A DNA stretch of 64,000 bases from Hoylesella loescheii DSM 19665 = JCM 12249 = ATCC 15930 (GCF_000378085.1 NZ_KB899214.1:169237-233236), one strand, 5' to 3'; counted from the stretch's first letter, positions 14,442 through 23,114 are shown. The notes: generated by a model from the sequence alone, not told the origin. Translations and numbers: made by a program.

Positions 14442-15698
14442 TTATAGGTCTTTATATTTTTCTTGTATGGCTTTTCTTCTTTCCATCTCATCCTTTGTAA
14501 GCGAAAAGCCCATGTACTTACAAAGGTGGTCGTTCTTTATGATGCAGATGCACATCCTCTTATACGTTGGAATATCCTTGAAGTTTTTACCCTCGTAGTC
14601 CTCTTGGTACTCCATGCGGACAGGCTTCTTTGTTGTCTTGTAGTTCGTCGTGTCGCCTACATCAACCTTAACACCAGCAGCGCGAAGTTTTGCAATGGTA
14701 TTTTCATCAAGACAGCCTCCACGCTCCCTCCAAAACCTTACGCTTGTTGCAAGCTTGTCGAGATAATTCTGCCTTGTCTTTGGCGGCAAGGTGCCAAGTA
14801 GGAAATACATGTACTCCTCCCACGTGAAATGGGACGGCTTGGTTATCTTCTTCCAACCCATAGCCGTCGTGCCTCCATACAGTCCTGCAAAGTTAACGCC
14901 ATTGACACGCCCGACGAGCTTGCCCCATGTATCAGGTTCAATAACCTGATACAAACGTAACGCCTCAACGCCCTCACTAATGAAAGGGGAGGCAACACGT
15001 TGTTTATGCAGTGGTACGCCCGCATAGTAGAATAAGTCATATAGGCGGTTGTAGTCCCACATGTTCTTAGCGTTGGCCGTCCATACGTCCTCGGTCGTCC
15101 AGTCGTGTATGGGATATGCCGTAATGCAATTGTTGGCCGTATTCGACCATTCATGCCCGTTCCATGTCTTATAATTCCTGTCGCTATGTACAGCACGCCA
15201 TCTGTTAAGGCTTTCGTCCGTGCGAATGCCTAAAAGGCAGCAGACACTTTCATGCTGTTCTGCCAACCAATCGCCAAAGGCGTCTTGAAAGGCATAATCC
15301 CACATTCGCTTTTGGAAAAAAGGGAAATCCGCGGCCGTCATTGCCTTTGGCGGCATATCCTTTACCCACAAATCGCGCTTCTCGGGGTCGTAGGGGCGCC
15401 AAAACGATTGAAACATACTCGTGCAGGTTGTAACTTTGAAAGGCACGCAGACGTGATAAATGTCTGCAATATCAGCAAAGCGTCCAAGAGTGCGCGTAAC
15501 ATAATCCGTCGTCATAGTGTACTGCGCCTCATAATCCATGTGGAAAATGCCGAAACGCATACCGCGTTCCTTTGCAACCTTAGCGCACAGTTCCAGCAAT
15601 ACGCCACTATCCTTACCGCCACTAAACGACACATAGACATACTTGAAATTATCAAATATGATGTTTATTCTTTTCTGTGCTGCTTCAAATACATTCAT
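14442..15698 (-). CDS. PAPS-reductase-like PP-loop protein, DUF3440 (IbrA-like)
   Basis: A 418-residue protein. The ATP-pyrophosphatase PP-loop SGGKDS lies at residues 26-31, followed by the PAPS reductase fold (FGIFHMDYEAQYTMT, ITAYPIHDWTTEDVW) and a DUF3440 C-terminal part (SHFTWEEYMYFLLGTLP, YKRMCICIIKNDHLCKYMGF). The domain order matches IbrA-type phage/plasmid proteins, which pair with ParB-like IbrB, as here. DndC-type sulfur-transfer proteins of phosphorothioate systems share the fold, so adenylation or sulfuration of a nucleic acid is an attractive but unproven idea. It overlaps the 68-residue gene by ATGA. Confidence 0.88.
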   Translation of the reverse strand: MNVFEAAQKRINIIFDNFKYVYVSFSGGKDSGVLLELCAKVAKERGMRFGIFHMDYEAQYTMTTDYVTRTLGRFADIADIYHVCVPFKVTTCTSMFQSFWRPYDPEKRDLWVKDMPPKAMTAADFPFFQKRMWDYAFQDAFGDWLAEQHESVCCLLGIRTDESLNRWRAVHSDRNYKTWNGHEWSNTANNCITAYPIHDWTTEDVWTANAKNMWDYNRLYDLFYYAGVPLHKQRVASPFISEGVEALRLYQVIEPDTWGKLVGRVNGVNFAGLYGGTTAMGWKKITKPSHFTWEEYMYFLLGTLPPKTRQNYLDKLATSVRFWRERGGCLDENTIAKLRAAGVKVDVGDTTNYKTTKKPVRMEYQEDYEGKNFKDIPTYKRMCICIIKNDHLCKYMGFSLTKDEMERRKAIQEKYKDL

Positions 15699-15901
15699 AC
15701 CATCATAATGTCATAATCCGATGTCTTGTCCACATAGTACTTCCCCTCGGCAGTATAACAACACACGCGCTTGTTATCGATAAGTGCCACAATAGGAAAG
15801 ACGCGGCTATCCCTGTCAAAAGCCAATATTCTTATTGGCTTGCCGTCTTTGGTGCAGGTCTCTGCACCCATTTTCGCCTCTTTTAGATTGAATTTTTTCA
15901 T
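15695..15901 (-). CDS. Small conserved phage protein
   Basis: A 68-residue protein (FNLKEAKMGAETCTKDGKPIRIL ... VFPIVALIDNKRVCCYTAEGKYY). The KEAKxGxxxxTxDGxPxRIL pattern recurs in small Bacteroidetes phage proteins of unknown role. It overlaps both the helicase gene (15898-15901) and the PAPS-reductase-like gene (15695-15698) by ATGA, so all three are translationally coupled. Confidence 0.7.
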   Translation of the reverse strand: MKKFNLKEAKMGAETCTKDGKPIRILAFDRDSRVFPIVALIDNKRVCCYTAEGKYYVDKTSDYDIMMV

Positions 15902-17097
15902 AGGTCTTCCTTTATTTCTTCCTTTGTTTTCCTTTTGAAATACTCTGTCATCGAAATTTTCTTTTCAATGTTTCGGTCTATTAGCATTTCCAATCCGACA
16001 TTTCCTGTTAAGTCGTAATACAGACAGTCGAAAGTCTGCCCCGTACGATATGTACGCCTCGACGACTGCACCCGTAAGGCGTAGTCCCATATCTTGTCGA
16101 AATATACCGTATAGCGGTATTTTTGTAAGTTGAGGCCAAACGCCTCCTTTTGATATGAAAGTACCTTGGACTTGCGGTATCTGTTTTCACATTCATGCCT
16201 GCTGTCAACATACTTACAGAAGATAATTGTCTCCTCTTGTGGTATCGTGCTAAAAAGCACATCCAGCTTGTTGAACTTATCTTGTGTACAGCAATACGCA
16301 TGTTGCATTTTCTGCGTCATTTCAAGGAATATATTGTTGTTACGAAATTCAAGTGTTTCATCGTCAAGAAACTTTTCTTTTATTTCATCATACAGCTCTT
16401 TCTCCCTTTCGCCAACCGTGTATCTAATAACTTGATATTGCTGGGCAACATTAAGCTTCAAGTCGCATCGGTAGACGTAATGACCAATTAACGAGTATAG
16501 GTAGTCGATATTTTCATACCCATTAATAAACTCACGAGTTATCCGTTTCCTACCTTGTGTCTTCGTTATTGTGGTATAATCACAAAACGTATTCTTGAAT
16601 GTACAGAAGTCCATATTTAAGATGCGCGGATGAAGGAACTCCATTTGCGCCCACAGGTCTAGCAAATTCCTGCTCAATGGTGTCCCATTCAATATCAACT
16701 TGAACTCGACCATTTTTGACAACACGAGCAACCTCTTGGTTCTCTTTGCCTCCATATTCTTAATTTTCAGGCTCTCATCCACCACCACAAAGACACTTCT
16801 GTTATTTTCAAGCAAGTTGACAACCTGCATGTATATCCTGTCCGATTGTCCGATACTCTCTATCCCGAAATAGTGCTCTGAACACCCCAATCCGCCCCAC
16901 CTGCCTATTTCATCCTTTAAGTTTGGGATAGTCCGCAGTGGCGCAATCCACACTACCATATCGCATGACGAGCATTTAATAATCTCCATGGCGACACGGG
17001 TCTTGCCCGTGCCTGCATCCATGAAGATTGCTCCGACTTTCCAATCCATCAGGTGTTTTAAGCATTCCGATTGGTTGGACATTAGGCCGTCTTTCAT
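15898..17097 (-). CDS. SNF2/DEAD-type helicase
   Basis: A 399-residue superfamily 2 ATPase. Motif I is DAGTGKTR (about 27-34), Ia VVWIAPLRT, II VVVDESLKIKN (DESL in place of DEAH), III LNGTPLSRNLLDLW and VI SSRRTYRTGQT. The lobe layout fits short SNF2-like helicases of phages, roughly half the size of chromatin-remodeller relatives and without accessory domains. It probably translocates on DNA. It is coupled by ATGA overlaps to the genes on both sides. Confidence 0.88.
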   Translation of the reverse strand: MKDGLMSNQSECLKHLMDWKVGAIFMDAGTGKTRVAMEIIKCSSCDMVVWIAPLRTIPNLKDEIGRWGGLGCSEHYFGIESIGQSDRIYMQVVNLLENNRSVFVVVDESLKIKNMEAKRTKRLLVLSKMVEFKLILNGTPLSRNLLDLWAQMEFLHPRILNMDFCTFKNTFCDYTTITKTQGRKRITREFINGYENIDYLYSLIGHYVYRCDLKLNVAQQYQVIRYTVGEREKELYDEIKEKFLDDETLEFRNNNIFLEMTQKMQHAYCCTQDKFNKLDVLFSTIPQEETIIFCKYVDSRHECENRYRKSKVLSYQKEAFGLNLQKYRYTVYFDKIWDYALRVQSSRRTYRTGQTFDCLYYDLTGNVGLEMLIDRNIEKKISMTEYFKRKTKEEIKEDL

Positions 17098-17417
17098 TTA
17101 GCCAAGTCGGTTATGGTATTGTTTTCCAATGGTTTAATTTCCTTTGGTTTGTGATGTTCAACCTTATATGTCGGTAACATCTTTCCATCTTCACCAAACC
17201 AGCGCTGTTTTTTATCGCTATATTGTATCTTCTTCTTAGGCAGTATCCATGCAGAAATCCAAAAAGCCTCACTTTTTTCGACATCGAAATCTTGTCCAAA
17301 GACGCACGATTTCGGAATAATGTCTTCTCTTCCGTCGAAAGACCGAGCGCGGTATGCTTTTTCGGAAATCGTTGTCAGGCTTTCAAGCCTAACCGAGTAA
17401 CAAAGTGTCTTTCCCAT
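17094..17417 (-). CDS. First gene of the helicase operon, hypothetical
   Basis: A 107-residue basic protein (MGKTLCYSVRLESLTTIS ... EAFWISAWILPKKKIQYSDKKQRWFG). No domain is recognised. The middle is rich in aromatic and basic residues and the C terminus is lysine-rich. It is separated by about 60 bp from a strong promoter and overlaps the helicase start by ATGA. Confidence 0.65.
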   Translation of the reverse strand: MGKTLCYSVRLESLTTISEKAYRARSFDGREDIIPKSCVFGQDFDVEKSEAFWISAWILPKKKIQYSDKKQRWFGEDGKMLPTYKVEHHKPKEIKPLENNTITDLAK

Positions 17418-17479
17418 TCTCTTATGCCGCTTATAGGTTGCCGCCCTGTTCTAAATGGTTATTGTTTTAAATGACACTG

Positions 17480-17511
17480 CAAAGATACAAATAAAACCAG
17501 ATAGTACCAAA
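17480..17511 (-). promoter_or_regulatory. Promoter of the helicase/PAPS-reductase/ParB operon
   Basis: Both elements match the Bacteroidetes consensus: TTTG at 17508-17511 and TATCTTTG at 17480-17487 on the minus strand, 20 bp apart. Transcription would start near 17473, giving a leader of about 55 nt to the ATG at 17417. The operon therefore has its own promoter and does not depend on the integrase promoter. Confidence 0.7.
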
Positions 17512-17541
17512 TATTACACCGTTATTTTTCTTAAGAGATGG

Positions 17542-18708
17542 TTATTTTAACGTTTGTTTGTCTTGCCTGATAATATTCGGGATGTTTGAGACCGCCTTTT
17601 GCTTGTTTTTGTCCAGCACCTTAGCGTATATCTGTGTCGTGGACAATTCCCGATGGCCAAGTAGTTTTGACACCGTGTATATATCCGTGCCGAGGTCTAA
17701 CATCATCACGGCGAACGTATGGCGCGCGCAATGGAACGTTATCTTTTTATTGATGCCAGCACGCAGCACCCACTCGCGGATAGCTGTATTCGTACAAGTA
17801 GGAGAGTGTATTTCGTCAAAAACATGTTCTTCGGGTCGCCCACGCCTCCCCATCAGTTCGGCTGCCTGTCCTGTAATGTCCAAGTACTCTTGTCCGTTCG
17901 TCTTCTTCTGCTTGAAAATAATGCGCGTATATTCACCCTGTTGAAATACCTCGCTCCACGTCATACGTATAATGTCGCTTCTGCGTAGGCCTGTCAAGCA
18001 TGAGAATAGAAATGCACGCTTGATGTTAGGATATTCGCAATCAGTCTGAGCAAGCTTCCGTACCTCTTCAAGCGTCAGATACATGCGCATTCCGTCTTCT
18101 GGCTTGAAGCTTTCAACGCCCCGCATCGGATTGTAGGGAATAACTCGCTCTTCAAAGGCTTGGTTAAGGCATGCGCGCAACTTATTGAAATAGGACAGCT
18201 TTGAATTTCGTGCCAATGGCTTGTCCTTTATCCGCTTGCGGTAATCGTTACCCCATGCTACCGCGTCATGTTCAAGGTAGTCTTTAAATCCCTGCACCCA
18301 TTCGGGCGTTATTTGGGCAAACGTTATTCTCTCGTTCGGCTCATATTTCAGCATGTGTCGTAGGCATGAATACCAGTTGCCCCAATTTCCCCTGCTTTCT
18401 TCGTTGCCACGCCGCTTCGCACACATGGCGCGGTAATAGTCATAGAACAGGACTTCGGCGTTGTAGTGGTCGTTAAAGTCGTATTCTCCATTTTGTAGGG
18501 CAACAATGCGCTTTGACTTGATGGAATTAGCCAATTGCAGCGTCTGTCTATTCGTCTCCTTGTCTGCCTTGCTCCTTTCAGGAATTAGGTACATTTTCAA
18601 GAATTCATATTCGCGCTTACCATTTCTGTAAATGTCTAGATACAGGCTGATGCTGCCGTTAGCCAATTTCTTCTGCCGCAGCCTTATCGGTTCTTTTATT
18701 CCTTTCAT
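17542..18708 (-). CDS. int: Tyrosine recombinase, phage integrase
   Basis: A 388-residue protein. It has an N-terminal arm-binding domain (IRLRQKKLANGSISLYLDIY), a SAM-like core-binding domain and a C-terminal catalytic domain with Arg in TGLRRSDIIRM, Lys in KQKKTNG, HxxR in HCARHTFA, His in LLGHREL and the nucleophile Tyr361 in TTQIYAKV. All catalytic residues are present, so the enzyme is likely active. It stands between the prophage and mnmE and marks the right end of the element. A TATATTTG minus-7 lies about 70 bp upstream. Confidence 0.95.
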   Translation of the reverse strand: MKGIKEPIRLRQKKLANGSISLYLDIYRNGKREYEFLKMYLIPERSKADKETNRQTLQLANSIKSKRIVALQNGEYDFNDHYNAEVLFYDYYRAMCAKRRGNEESRGNWGNWYSCLRHMLKYEPNERITFAQITPEWVQGFKDYLEHDAVAWGNDYRKRIKDKPLARNSKLSYFNKLRACLNQAFEERVIPYNPMRGVESFKPEDGMRMYLTLEEVRKLAQTDCEYPNIKRAFLFSCLTGLRRSDIIRMTWSEVFQQGEYTRIIFKQKKTNGQEYLDITGQAAELMGRRGRPEEHVFDEIHSPTCTNTAIREWVLRAGINKKITFHCARHTFAVMMLDLGTDIYTVSKLLGHRELSTTQIYAKVLDKNKQKAVSNIPNIIRQDKQTLK

Positions 18709-18778
18709 AACTTGGTTTATTTGCGTTTAATATGTGACTTTGTTACCGACTTTTAAAGGAAGTAACAAACTGGCAACA

Positions 18779-18820
18779 CAAATATAGCATATTGATGGCA
18801 TACATATAGCATGATGGCGA
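18779..18820 (-). promoter_or_regulatory. Integrase promoter and imperfect direct repeat
   Basis: TATATTTG on the minus strand at 18779-18786 fits the minus-7 consensus. Overlapping it, two similar segments on the plus strand (ATATAGCATATTGATGGC at 18782 and ATATAGCATGATGGCGAT at 18804) could be integrase arm sites. The attachment core lies somewhere between 18709 and 18924 but cannot be located without the left end of the element. Confidence 0.4.
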
Positions 18821-18924
18821 TATATTTTATTTTTCTTAACCATCATAAAATCCCCTCATAATAGGCTACTGGCGTGCGCTAGGCAGCTAATGACGTGCGT
18901 TTTGTTTTTAAATAAAAAGTAGCT

Positions 18925-20307
18925 TTACTTTCCGATGCAAAAGTGCTTAAATATGTTTCCAAGTACCTCATTAGAGGTGATGCCGCCCCCTGTGATTTCA
19001 GCTAAGAAGTGCAGGCATTGGCGTAGGTCTTCAGAAAGAAGGTCGCCACTGAGGTCGAGAGCGATGCCGTCGAGAACGCGTTGGATGCTTGCGAGGGCGT
19101 GGGTTAGGGCCTCGTAGTGGCGCACGTTGGTAACAACAACGTCGTTTTCGTGTATTTCGGGGATATTGGCCGCGTTGTAAATGCTGGTTTCTAAGGTTTC
19201 GATGTTGGTGTTGAACTTGGCCGAAACAGATACGAATGTGGGCTGTTCGGTCCACGAGAAAGTGGGGAAGACGAACGATTGCTCATCGGTTTTGTTTGAA
19301 ACCACGATGAGGCGTTTGCCACGCGTGTGCGCATCCATCTCTTCTATCTCGCTTAGCGAGGGTGCTTTGTCTATCACCCATAACACGACAGCAGCTTCTG
19401 TGAGCTTTTGGTAAGTGCGTTCTATGCCCAGCGACTCAATCTCGTCGCTTGTCTTTCTTATTCCAGCCGTGTCGATGAAGCGGAAGTTGATGCCATTAAT
19501 CTGTATCGTATCTTCAATCACGTCGCGCGTAGTGCCATGAATGTCGCTAACGATGGCGCGCTCTTCTTTTAGCAATCGGTTAAGCAAAGTGCTTTTCCCA
19601 ACATTGGTTTTACCCACGATGGCCACCGATATGCCTGCCTTTATTGCCCTCCCGGTTTCGAACGAGGTGGCGAGTGATGCTATTTTCGTACGAATTTCTT
19701 CGGCTAAGGCTTGCAATTCTTGACGGTCGGCAAAGGTCACATCTTGGTCGCTGAAGTCTAGTTCCAGTTCTATTAGCGACGTGATATGCAGCAACTTATC
19801 CCTTAGAGTAGACAGTTCGCCCGAGAAATGACCACGAAGCTGTCCCAAAGCCAATTGCGCACTGGCCCTATTGGTGGCTGCGATGAGGTCGGCCACTGCT
19901 TCGGCTTGGCTCAAATCCATCTTTCCGTTAAGGAAAGCACGCAGTGTAAACTCTCCTGGTTGCGCTTGTCGGCATCCCAACCTCACCAAAAGCTTCAGAA
20001 CTTCGTTTAGTATATAAGTAGAGCCATGGCACGAAATCTCCACCGAGTTTTCGCCCGTGTACGAGTGCGGAGCGTGAAAACACGTAACCAGCACTTCGTC
20101 AATGGGGTGCGCCCTTTCGTCAACGATATGTCCGTATTGCACCGTCTGCGCAGGGAGAGTATGCAAACTTTTACCTTTGGGAGCTTTAAAGGCATGGTCT
20201 ACGATGTCAATGGCATCGCTGCCCGATACGCGAATCACTCCTAAAGCCCCTCCAGCAGAAGTGGCCAAGGCACAAATGGTTTGACGGTCGTTTAATAGGG
20301 CTTGCAT
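18925..20307 (-). CDS. mnmE: tRNA modification GTPase MnmE
   Basis: A 460-residue protein of usual length. The N-terminal folate-binding domain begins TICALATSAGGALGVIRVSG. The inserted G domain has G1 GKTNVGKST, a GTTRD switch, G3 DTAGIRKT and G4 NKTD. The C terminus is FCIGK with the conserved catalytic cysteine. With MnmG it modifies wobble uridine 34 of several tRNAs. It follows the phosphorylase gene by 4 bp, so the two form an operon. The prophage is inserted just beyond its 3' end and leaves the coding sequence intact. Confidence 0.97.
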   Translation of the reverse strand: MQALLNDRQTICALATSAGGALGVIRVSGSDAIDIVDHAFKAPKGKSLHTLPAQTVQYGHIVDERAHPIDEVLVTCFHAPHSYTGENSVEISCHGSTYILNEVLKLLVRLGCRQAQPGEFTLRAFLNGKMDLSQAEAVADLIAATNRASAQLALGQLRGHFSGELSTLRDKLLHITSLIELELDFSDQDVTFADRQELQALAEEIRTKIASLATSFETGRAIKAGISVAIVGKTNVGKSTLLNRLLKEERAIVSDIHGTTRDVIEDTIQINGINFRFIDTAGIRKTSDEIESLGIERTYQKLTEAAVVLWVIDKAPSLSEIEEMDAHTRGKRLIVVSNKTDEQSFVFPTFSWTEQPTFVSVSAKFNTNIETLETSIYNAANIPEIHENDVVVTNVRHYEALTHALASIQRVLDGIALDLSGDLLSEDLRQCLHFLAEITGGGITSNEVLGNIFKHFCIGK

Positions 20308-20311
20308 CTCT

Positions 20312-21184
20312 TTAAATCCTTTCGAGCACCAGTTTTATTAGTTCGTCTATCGAGTTCTTGTAATTGGCATTCACGTTTTTGGCTCGTCTGTTGGCAATCA
20401 CCATGCAACAGGTTACGGCTTTATGACCCATCAGACGGGCAAGACCTGCCAATGCGCTGCTTTCCATCTCAAAATTGGTGATACGATGGCCGTTATATTC
20501 AAAACTTTCAACCTTTTCGTTTTGCTTAGGATCAGCCAATGGTATGCGCAATTCTCGGCCTTGTGGACCGAAAAAGCCACCGCAGGCGATAGTTACGCCC
20601 CGCACCATCTCGTCTCCAGCTATGCGCTCGAGTGTCTCTTTGTCAGCATCGATAACGTAGGGAGCGCATAATTGCGGATTCCATTGCATGTGTTGCTTGA
20701 AGGCTTCTTCGAAAGGTAGGTCGCAAACATCGTTACGCCCGCTGTAGAAGTTCAGCAAACCATCAAAACCAATGCTCTTTTCGCTAGCGATGAACGTTCC
20801 CACGGGTGTGTATTCTTGCAGTCCACCACAGGTGCCAATCCTCACTAAGGTGAGTTTTCTCAACTGTTCTTTTTCCGTTCGGGTTGTAAAGTCGATGTTG
20901 GCGAGTGCATCTAGTTCGTTAAGAACAATGTCAATGTTATCGCATCCAATACCCGTGCTCACCACAGAGATACGCTTCCCGCGATAGGTTCCTGTGATGG
21001 TATGGAATTCGCGACTCTCAATGTCGCACTCTTGGTTATCAAAATGCGAGGCAACAAGCGACACCCTTCCAGGGTCGCCCACTAATATAACCTTGTCGGC
21101 TAGTTGTTCCGGCTTTACGTGAAGATGGAAAATGCTTCCGTCTCTGTTGATAATGAGTTCAGACTCGGCAAAGAATTTAGGCAT
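20312..21184 (-). CDS. Nucleoside phosphorylase, uridine phosphorylase-like
   Basis: A 290-residue protein of the PNP/UDP family. It has VILVGDPGRVSLVASHF (phosphate loop), ISVVSTGIGCDNIDIVLNEL, LVRIGTCGGLQ and the nucleoside-binding FEMESSALAGLARLMGHKA. These support phosphorolysis of a pyrimidine or purine nucleoside in salvage. Substrate choice cannot be fixed from these motifs; Bacteroidetes relatives are usually annotated uridine phosphorylase. It is the first gene of a two-gene operon with mnmE, and its upstream region holds a peculiar repeat tract. Confidence 0.88.
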   Translation of the reverse strand: MPKFFAESELIINRDGSIFHLHVKPEQLADKVILVGDPGRVSLVASHFDNQECDIESREFHTITGTYRGKRISVVSTGIGCDNIDIVLNELDALANIDFTTRTEKEQLRKLTLVRIGTCGGLQEYTPVGTFIASEKSIGFDGLLNFYSGRNDVCDLPFEEAFKQHMQWNPQLCAPYVIDADKETLERIAGDEMVRGVTIACGGFFGPQGRELRIPLADPKQNEKVESFEYNGHRITNFEMESSALAGLARLMGHKAVTCCMVIANRRAKNVNANYKNSIDELIKLVLERI

Positions 21185-21218
21185 AATATTGAATTAATTA
21201 AAGGTGTGAATGCGGTTG

Positions 21219-21380
21219 TAAGTTCATGAGCTTATGAGTTCGTGAGTTTATGAGTTCATAAGTTTGTGAGTTTATGAGTACGTAAGTTCATGAGTTTATG
21301 AGTACGTAAGTTCGTGAACTTATGAGTACGTAAGTTTTTGAGCTCATGAATTTGTAGGCTCATAATTTTCTAAGTTCATG
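21219..21380. repeat. 10-bp/24-bp periodic degenerate repeat tract
   Basis: About 160 bp built from variants of GAGTTYATGA. In the middle three copies of a 24-bp unit, TTATGAGTACGTAAGTT plus 7 bp, start at 21271, 21295 and 21319. The word GAGTT with TATGA or CATAA recurs roughly every 10 bp elsewhere. The tract lies between the PD40 gene stop and the phosphorylase start, so it sits in the leader or promoter of the phosphorylase-mnmE operon. Confidence 0.85.
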
Positions 21381-21404
21381 CAAAACCTCGCTATATGCGT
21401 GGTT

Positions 21405-22544
21405 CTACTTGTTCTCGCTGTTTCTGATAGCCTTCTCCGTAGCGTGTACTTTGGCGTTTAGTTGCTCCACGGTTTTCTCTAAAGCCCTGATGGCTTCGGC
21501 CTCTTTGTAGCGTCCCTTGTGGTATGAGGCGCGTTTTTCTTCAAGCGTTTCTATGGCTTTGGCCTGTCTTTTATACAGCTCGGTGAGTTCCATATACAGT
21601 TCCTTACCTTGCTTTGTTTTGAAGTCGGATAGGGAAGTGTACACTTTCGCGTCGTTGATGGGGAAGCGGAAAGCTGATGTTTTTGCTGTTTTCGCACTGC
21701 GTGCCTTAAGTGCTTCGATACTTTTCAAGGCACTAGCCCTATTTCCAAATGTCCATGTTTGGGCAATATTGGTCAGTTTGGCGTACGATTCCAATTGCTG
21801 TTGGCTCACTTCGCCCTCTTTGAACGACATGCGTTGCGCAGTGGGCACAAATGTGTAGATGCACACTTTGCCTTCGGGTTGAAACCTGTCACTTACTAAC
21901 CAGCCCAGGTTGTCCATCTCGTCGATAGCCAACAGATAATCGTTGGCGGTAGAGTTAAATGGCATTCCGTAGTTTTCGGGTTGAAAAAACTTACCCGTTT
22001 CTCCGTCTTTGCGTGTCATAAAGAGGTCGTAGCCCCCCAAACTGTTAGCTCCTTTGGCTGAGAAAAACAAGGTTATGCCGTCGGCCATGAGGAAAGGGTA
22101 GTTTTGTTGTTCAAATTCGTCGCCAATTTCGCTAAGTCTTTGCGGCTCGCTCCACTCCGTACCGATGCGGTCGGATGTGTAAATGCCCGTCCTGCGTGTT
22201 GAGTCGCCTTCCGAATAATAGATGGTGTTCTTAAATTCGTTCTCGTAAACGGCTCCGTCTAGGCACTTGTGTACCTTGAAGAACGCAGGGTACGATGTTA
22301 ATGTTCCTGCCTCTGGGTTCAGCGGAATGCTTGAAAGGAAAAGCGATTTTTCCACAACAACGCTGTCTATGAACATCACCTTGGCCGTTGCTCCCAGCAT
22401 ATTGCGATACAGCAATTCAGCCGCGCTGAGTTGCACAGGCTGTGGTTTGGGCTTAGGTGCAGTCTTCACCTTCTTCCTTTGGGCGTAACTGGCGGTGCAC
22501 AAACAAGCCATCATGAGCATGAACGCAAAATATCTTTTCTTCAT
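21405..22544 (-). CDS. PD40-repeat exported protein with coiled-coil tail
   Basis: A 379-residue protein. A signal peptide (MKKRYFAFMLMMACLCTASYA) is followed by a Lys/Pro linker, then WD40-like PD40 beta-propeller repeats, clearest in NYPFLMADGITLFFSAKG with LGGYDLFMTRKDG and in NSTANDYLLAIDEMDNLGWLVSD. The C-terminal third is charged and helical (AIETLEEKRASYHKG ... LEKTVEQLNAKVHATEKAIR). Similar propellers are found in periplasmic OmpA-family proteins of Bacteroidetes, but no OmpA domain is present here. A periplasmic scaffold role is plausible. It appears monocistronic. Confidence 0.82.
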   Translation of the reverse strand: MKKRYFAFMLMMACLCTASYAQRKKVKTAPKPKPQPVQLSAAELLYRNMLGATAKVMFIDSVVVEKSLFLSSIPLNPEAGTLTSYPAFFKVHKCLDGAVYENEFKNTIYYSEGDSTRRTGIYTSDRIGTEWSEPQRLSEIGDEFEQQNYPFLMADGITLFFSAKGANSLGGYDLFMTRKDGETGKFFQPENYGMPFNSTANDYLLAIDEMDNLGWLVSDRFQPEGKVCIYTFVPTAQRMSFKEGEVSQQQLESYAKLTNIAQTWTFGNRASALKSIEALKARSAKTAKTSAFRFPINDAKVYTSLSDFKTKQGKELYMELTELYKRQAKAIETLEEKRASYHKGRYKEAEAIRALEKTVEQLNAKVHATEKAIRNSENK

Positions 22545-22563
22545 TTTCGTCTAGATTATACCG

Positions 22564-22571
22564 CAAAGTTA
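22564..22571 (-). promoter_or_regulatory. Promoter minus-7 element of the PD40 gene
   Basis: TAACTTTG on the minus strand fits TAnnTTTG and lies 20 bp upstream of the ATG at 22544, giving a leader of about 13 nt. No good minus-33 element is visible. Confidence 0.5.
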
Positions 22572-22680
22572 AGCATTTTATACAAGTTAACGTAACGATT
22601 GACAGTATTTATCTTGATTTTTGGTTTGCTTTCCATATAAGATGTGGTCATACGAAGATTTTGTTTGTATCAGTACAAAC

Positions 22681-22790
22681 GGTTTGTAGCCCCACTACAA
22701 AAGGCTTGTAGTCACGCTACAAAAGGCTTGTAGTGTCAGTACAGAAGGCTTGTAGTCACACTACAAAAGGTTTGTAGTGGCAGTACAAAG
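22681..22790. repeat. 22-bp dyad array A1 (five units)
   Basis: Five head-to-tail 22-bp units beginning at 22681, 22703, 22725, 22747 and 22769, each of the form GGYTTGTAGTcacACTACAAAA. TTGTAGT and ACTACAA are inverted repeats around 3 bp. A degenerate unit precedes it at 22665-22680, with its right half in register. The rest of the gene-free stretch 22572-23114 holds a promoter-like TATATTTG at 22866-22873 (plus strand) and the hairpin at 23009-23045. Confidence 0.95.
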
Positions 22791-23008
22791 GCCTCTGTAC
22801 GCTTCCATGAACGATAAAACGGGATGCTATAGGTTTTGATGAAAGCGTATTTTGTTGGTAATCAGTATATTTGCGATTATGAAACTAGACGTTGTCGTGC
22901 CTTGAATATGAAGCGCGATAACCTAGCTTTAATGAATATGGAGTGGGGTAGAGGCAGGTTGTGTTACGAATAAAACTTCAGTAGAAGAAGGAAATGGGTG
23001 AACGCAAT

Positions 23009-23045
23009 GTTGCCTTTTCGGAAACAAATTGTCCGAAAAGGCAAC
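23009..23045. terminator. Perfect 14-bp hairpin downstream of nfnAB
   Basis: GTTGCCTTTTCGGA (23009-23022) pairs without mismatch with TCCGAAAAGGCAAC (23032-23045) around a 9-nt loop. It lies 70 bp beyond the nfnAB stop. Neither strand has a long U run after the stem, so termination is likely but not textbook. Confidence 0.65.
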
Positions 23046-23114
23046 ATAAGCAAGGGGGTTATGCAGTCGTTAAAACGCTGCGTTGTATCGAAACTAAGGG
23101 GTTGCTGCGCAGGC

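Noticed and set aside
18709-18924. Attachment-site core of the prophage
   Set aside because: It should lie here, but an att core needs its duplicate at the other end, which is outside the window. The repeated CGTGCG words near 18875 and 18895 are too short to claim.
22659-22800. CRISPR-like array
   Set aside because: Units of 22 bp are contiguous without unique spacers and each is itself a dyad; no cas genes are present. The same applies to the arrays near 30.4, 30.95, 41.85 and 47.75 kb.
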